From NCBI RefSeq assembly GCF_001707825.1, contig NZ_LYBM01000032.1, positions 1-63,050 of the forward strand: DNA of 63,050 nucleotides, in the 5' to 3' direction. This document shows positions 59,008 to 63,050 of the stretch, one piece after another. Made by a program: the position numbers and the translations under genes. Source of the DNA: Veronia pacifica. GTDB taxonomy: Bacteria; Pseudomonadota; Gammaproteobacteria; Enterobacterales; Vibrionaceae. A model generated the notes under the pieces. That model saw nothing but the letters and a program-made list of their open reading frames with translations. It made no database searches and was not told the origin of the DNA. How positions within the stretch are numbered: position 1 is the stretch's first letter; each line of letters starts with the position of its first letter.

Positions 59008-59143
59008 CACAAAAATACAGTTTTCGTTTTTTGTATTTCAGTTTTCATCCTGCCATCCGATATAGTTAAAGATATATCACGAAAACGCCAAATTTCTGCC
59101 AAACGGGATGTTGGCAGTGTCTGACGCAGAGTTTAATACTGGT

Positions 59144-62100
59144 ATGAAGCGAACCTTTACATTGAAAAAAAGTGGTTTTACTAGCAAAAAAGTGCGGTTG
59201 TCTTCGATTTTAGTGCTTTTCCTCCTCACCGCCTTTACTGCACACGCAGAGATCAGAATCATCGGCCCAAACAACGAGTCGTTTTCTGGCAGTGCGCGAA
59301 ACACACAGCCGACCAGATCGGCGAACCCCGACCGTCCGCTTGTCAACGTGCCTGCCGATGGCAGCACCACGCTTTGGGCTATCGCCACCCGTTACCGTCC
59401 TGACAACTCAGTCACTATTTATCAGACACTGGGTGCAATATTTCGGCTGAATCCGACAGCATTTGAAAACGAGAATATTCACAGCCTTATCCCGGGATCT
59501 GTGTTAAGAATGCCTTCTGATAGCGAGATTCGCCGCGAACAGACCGAATCCGTCGTGCTGAGGCTTAATGCTGATGAGGCACGAAAAGCAGCCGAGCGTC
59601 AGGCCCTTAGGTCTCCCGTATCTAACCCAACGCCTGCAGTGACGCCTGCTCAACCTGAGCCATCGACAACACCCAGAACCCAGAATGTTCGTTCGTCAGT
59701 CACGCCACCAAAGCCAGTTGCTTCGCCTTCATCAAGTAATCAAACTGCAACAGCGCCTACCCCCAATACACAGCCAGAAACGCCAGCTGCCAATGACGCC
59801 CCCGGTAATGAGGATAAGAACACCTCCTCAGAAGTAAGCAAGGTCACGACAGACGCCGCTACAGAGCCTGAAGCTGAGATCAAAGCATCGACAACAACAC
59901 CGCCAAAACCCGATCTATCCTCATTGAAAAATCAGATAGATACCAATGATGTTGAAGTGGGTCGATTGCTTGAGAGCAACCATATTCTGAAAGTTCGCCT
60001 TGCCGAAGTGCAGGGTGAACTGAGTGCCTTGAAGGAAAAACTGACCTATGACGAGGAACTGACCACAGAAATCGAGTCGTTCCTTGCCACCCAGCGCAAG
60101 CTGCGTGAGGCCGCAGAAGCGGAAGCCAAGGAAGACACATGGGAATGGCTTGCTAACAATCCTGCAGTGCTCATCGCCATGGGCGTATTACCAGCGCTGG
60201 TCATTATCGCTATTTTTGCCGTTATCTTGTATCGCCGAAGCAGAAAAGAGGCCGAGCCAGTAGCTGAGCCGGATGGATTTGATGATCTTGAATTACCGGC
60301 AATGACAGCAGACCCGGATCTTGGGTTGGGAGACACTGACGAGCTGGTACTTGAAAACGATGGGCTCGATCTTGCCGCTGTCGCTCAGCAGCCGATGATA
60401 GATCAGGCCTTCAACAATCAGCAGGGCTTTGATAATCAGCAACAAGGTTTTGACAACCAGCAGGCGTTCGACCCGAATGCGCAGCCTCAGGGCTTTGATA
60501 ACATGCCTGCCCCTGATGCCTTCCCGCAGCCTGACGCAATGGCTCAACCTGATGTCATGCAACAGCCAGACATGAACGTTGCTGACAATCTGGATATGGC
60601 GATGGCTGACCCAGATCTGGCGATGAACCCTGATCTCAATGTGGCGGCAAGCTCCGATGATGCTATTGGTCTTGAGGATATGGAGAAGTCATTGGATGAA
60701 ATGGCAGCTCCAGCTGAAGAAGCAGAGCTCAGTCCTGATGAGGCGCTTGCTGCAATGTGGGAGCAGTCGCTTACAGAAGGTGATGACGCAGTCGATGATA
60801 TTGATGCGCTTCTTGATGGTGCTCAGGGTGGTGAGTCAGCTCCCGGTCAGGAAGAGCCGGCAGCTGAGACAAATGACGCTCTCTTCGATAATGTCATGGA
60901 GGGTGAACCAGAGGTTGATTTGACGCAAGACATCGATCTCTCATTAGACTCTCCTGAACCAGAGGCGCCAATATCACAGGATGCCAGTGACGCCCTGATA
61001 GATGAAATGATGGGTGGAGGTGCCGCCCCAGAGCCTGAGATGCCGATATCACAGGATGCCAGTGATGCCCTGATAGATGAAATGATGGGAGAGACCCCCT
61101 CCCCGGAGCCGGAGATGTCACTGTCGGCGGTCGACAGTGACACTGACTCAGCCGATGCTACCGACGCCAGTATTGGTGAAAGCGATGCGCTTCTGGACGA
61201 ACTACTCGATAATGAACATATCGATGAAAATGGCATGCCTCTGGACATGGCTGCTGTTGATGATGCAGGCGACCTCTCACTGCCTGAAGAAAATATTAAC
61301 CTCGCTGGCGACGCCTTACTTGATGAGATGCTTGACGGTAATGACTTTGACGAGTCAGAACTGGTAGATCAGAGTATTGATGCCAATGATCTTCTCACCG
61401 ACGTCGTCGATACTGTGCCTGAGCCAGAGCAAAGTGTCGATCTCAGCGAAACAGACGCTTTGTTGATGAGCTGGTCGGAGACAATGATATTGATCCATTG
61501 GCAGAGCCCTCGGTTGAAGCCGACCCCATGGATGAACTTGAAGCGCTTGCGACTTCACCAGTGGTTGATATGGGGGAAGGTGATGCTGATTTTAGTGCTG
61601 AACCTTCGCTCTCTGTAAACCCTGACTCGGTAGACAATTCGCTTGATATCGATAGTTCACTTGATATTGACAGTGCGTTAGATATCGACAGTGCATTGGA
61701 TATTGATAACGCATTAGACATCGACAATACACTCGATATTGATGATGAAGCCAATCTCGACGTCCCTACTGATCTTGACAGCGCGCTCACGGAAATGCCC
61801 GATGAGTCGACGCCATCGCTGGGTGATATAGATTCAACGTCTATTGATGATACCGCATTCGATGGTAATACTGAGGCCTCAGATAGCAGCATAACCGCTG
61901 ATGCTGTAGACGCCGACATGGCGGATGCGGGTGGTTTAGATTTTGACACATTACTGGACGAGAGTGCGGTTGTCGATACGCCATCAGATAACGCAATAAC
62001 TGAGTCTGAATCAGCTTCGGCAGATGGGATGACGCCAGAGACTATGATGGCTCTCGACGACACTGTTTCGCCACCAGAAGACTCTGCTCAGTGGGGATCT

Positions 62101-63050
62101 GACAGTGCTGCGGTGGAGTCATCGTATTCAATTGATGATATCACGCCATCTGCTGATATTGGTATTGAGGAGTCACCTGACGTCGTATCTGAAGCTCCAT
62201 ATGTTGAGGACGATACTTTACAAGCGTCTGACTCATTATCAGAGACAATACCCGATGCAGGTTCGATTGAATCTGATGGTGAGGCGGCTTTCAACAATCA
62301 GGACTCGGCAATCGTTGAGGACAGTTTCACTGAGACAGATTCACCTAGCGTAACTCTCGAGTCACCTGAATCGTACCCAGACTCTGAAGAGATATTGCAG
62401 AGCACTGAAAGTACAGGTGAGCCGGATAGCCTGAATGAATTTGAAATTAACGGCTCAGCTGAGGAACTCTCAAATGCAGAGCTGATTCCAGATGGCAATA
62501 ACCATGACATAACAGCAGATCTAACGGATAGCCAACCAGAACCTCTTATAGAGACATCTATTGAAGGCGATGAACAACATCACGAGATTGACTCTTCATC
62601 GCCAATCGCACAGGCGCAAACCGAAGAGGCTTATGCGTCTGATGCAAAAGTCATTAATGATCTGAATGATTTCCTCAATGATGGTGCGACGAACAATAAT
62701 GCGGCTGGGGCAGAGAACAATATATCACCTCCGGATCTGACTGATTTACCAGAATATGATGAAGCCGCGGCGTTAGCTGATGCCGTTTCTGATGGTGAGA
62801 TGTCAGAGACTGAAATGTCTGACGCCGAGCTTATATCCGGGGGCAGTGATTCAGAGGCAGGTTCTTTTGATCTCAGCGATTTGCCGGAATATTCAGAACA
62901 AGACGCAGCTCTTGATGCTGAGTTGGAGCCTTTTACTGCCGCTGAAATGGGAGACGATCAGCCGGGTATAAACGATGTCGGACTGAATACATCTGACATC
63001 CCGATGGCTGCCATGGACAGCCCTGAAGTATCCGATTTGGCGCAACCGGA
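59144..63050 (+). pseudogene. hubP: Polar organiser HubP/FimV, partial and with a 1-base loss
   Basis: HubP is the Vibrio FimV-type polar landmark that recruits ParA-like ATPases. The protein has a signal peptide ending TAHA, a LysM-like periplasmic domain (VPADGSTTLWAIATRYRPDN to IPGSVLRMPSD), a Pro/Thr-rich linker and a coiled coil. A membrane helix (VLIAMGVLPALVIIAIFAVI, about residue 340) precedes a very acidic cytoplasmic region of DALLDEL-type repeats. At 61465/61466 one G is missing (TTGTTGATGAG for TTGTTGGATGAG). The first frame then ends at 61618, while the next frame stays open to the window end. The C-terminal FimV domain lies beyond. ATG 59144 suits the signal peptide; ATG 59108 is possible. 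Confidence 0.85.
61642..61749 (+). repeat. 18-bp tandem repeat coding LDID[SN]x in HubP
   Basis: Six consecutive 18-base units encode LDIDSS, LDIDSA, LDIDSA, LDIDNA, LDIDNT and LDIDDE in the downstream (restored) hubP frame. The units differ mainly at third positions. Such an array can change copy number by slippage without breaking the frame. Confidence 0.85.

Noticed and set aside
61443-62510. Long minus-strand Ser/Ala/Leu-rich frames opposite hubP
   Set aside because: Their composition is simply the reverse of GAT/GAC/TCA-rich acidic repeats. They have no start signal and no known domain.
1-63050. Mobile elements, CRISPR arrays, tRNA or rRNA genes
   Set aside because: No transposase, integrase, regular spacer-repeat pattern or cloverleaf-like sequence was recognised. 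The only strong repeats lie within coding genes.

Overview
The window is a 63 kb chromosomal segment of a polarly flagellated gammaproteobacterium, almost certainly a member of the Vibrionaceae (Vibrio, Photobacterium, Grimontia or Enterovibrio type). The evidence is the single large flagellar/chemotaxis cluster with FlrBC, FlhF, FlhG, FliA and CheYZAB, followed by the polar-array proteins ParC and ParP, a Vibrio-style ccm operon, and a HubP/FimV polar organiser. Genus and species cannot be settled by reading alone. No tRNA, rRNA, insertion sequence, prophage or CRISPR array was seen. Coding density is very high, many genes overlap by 1-14 bases, and GTG or TTG starts are common.

Layout. (1) 1-15120: end of flrB, then flrC, then fliEFGHIJKLMNOPQR-flhB. 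A sigma-54 promoter precedes fliE and an intrinsic terminator lies between fliN and fliO. (2) 15121-27966: a second sigma-54 promoter, then flhA-flhF-flhG-fliA-cheY-cheZ-cheA-cheB-parC-parP-cheW-DUF2802. (3) 27968-29228, minus strand: a FliK-like gene and a small FlhB-C-terminal-domain gene, a second 'ruler plus switch' pair convergent with the chemotaxis operon. (4) 29338-36319: ccmABCDEFGHI for cytochrome c maturation. (5) 36387-38551: mlaA, then on the minus strand an ECF sigma factor with a DUF3379 membrane protein that is probably its anti-sigma factor. (6) 38994-42433: fadIJ with a FadR-like operator. (7) 42519-55192: an M16 protease, sixA, a large unrecognised lipoprotein, smrB, prmB, aroC, a TRIC-family membrane protein, epmC, yfcL and mnmC. 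Much of this block matches the E. coli fadIJ-sixA-smrB-prmB-aroC-epmC-yfcL-mnmC-fabB order. (8) 55315-63050: fabB with a structured 3' UTR that may be a FarS-type small RNA, pdxB, asd and the start of hubP/fimV, which runs off the end.

How the parts work together. FlrBC and sigma-54 drive basal-body and export genes. FlhF and FlhG set the place and number of polar flagella. ParC and ParP place the chemotaxis array at the pole. HubP, at the far end of the window, is the known polar anchor for FlhG- and ParC-type ATPases. FadI/FadJ and FabB represent fatty acid breakdown and synthesis, and both have sequence elements compatible with FadR control.

Three conserved genes (fliI, epmC and hubP) are each broken by the loss of exactly one base, and restoring that base recovers a family-typical protein. 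This looks more like residual sequencing error than gene decay, but that cannot be proved from the sequence. The most interesting untested signals are three DDEF-[DE]-KLLD-x-LHG repeats in CheA, a related D-x-LLD-E-L motif shared with HubP, CheZ and FliM, the FliK-like/FlhB-like pair, the fabB 3' UTR RNA, and the Gly-tailed lipoprotein at 46297-48222.
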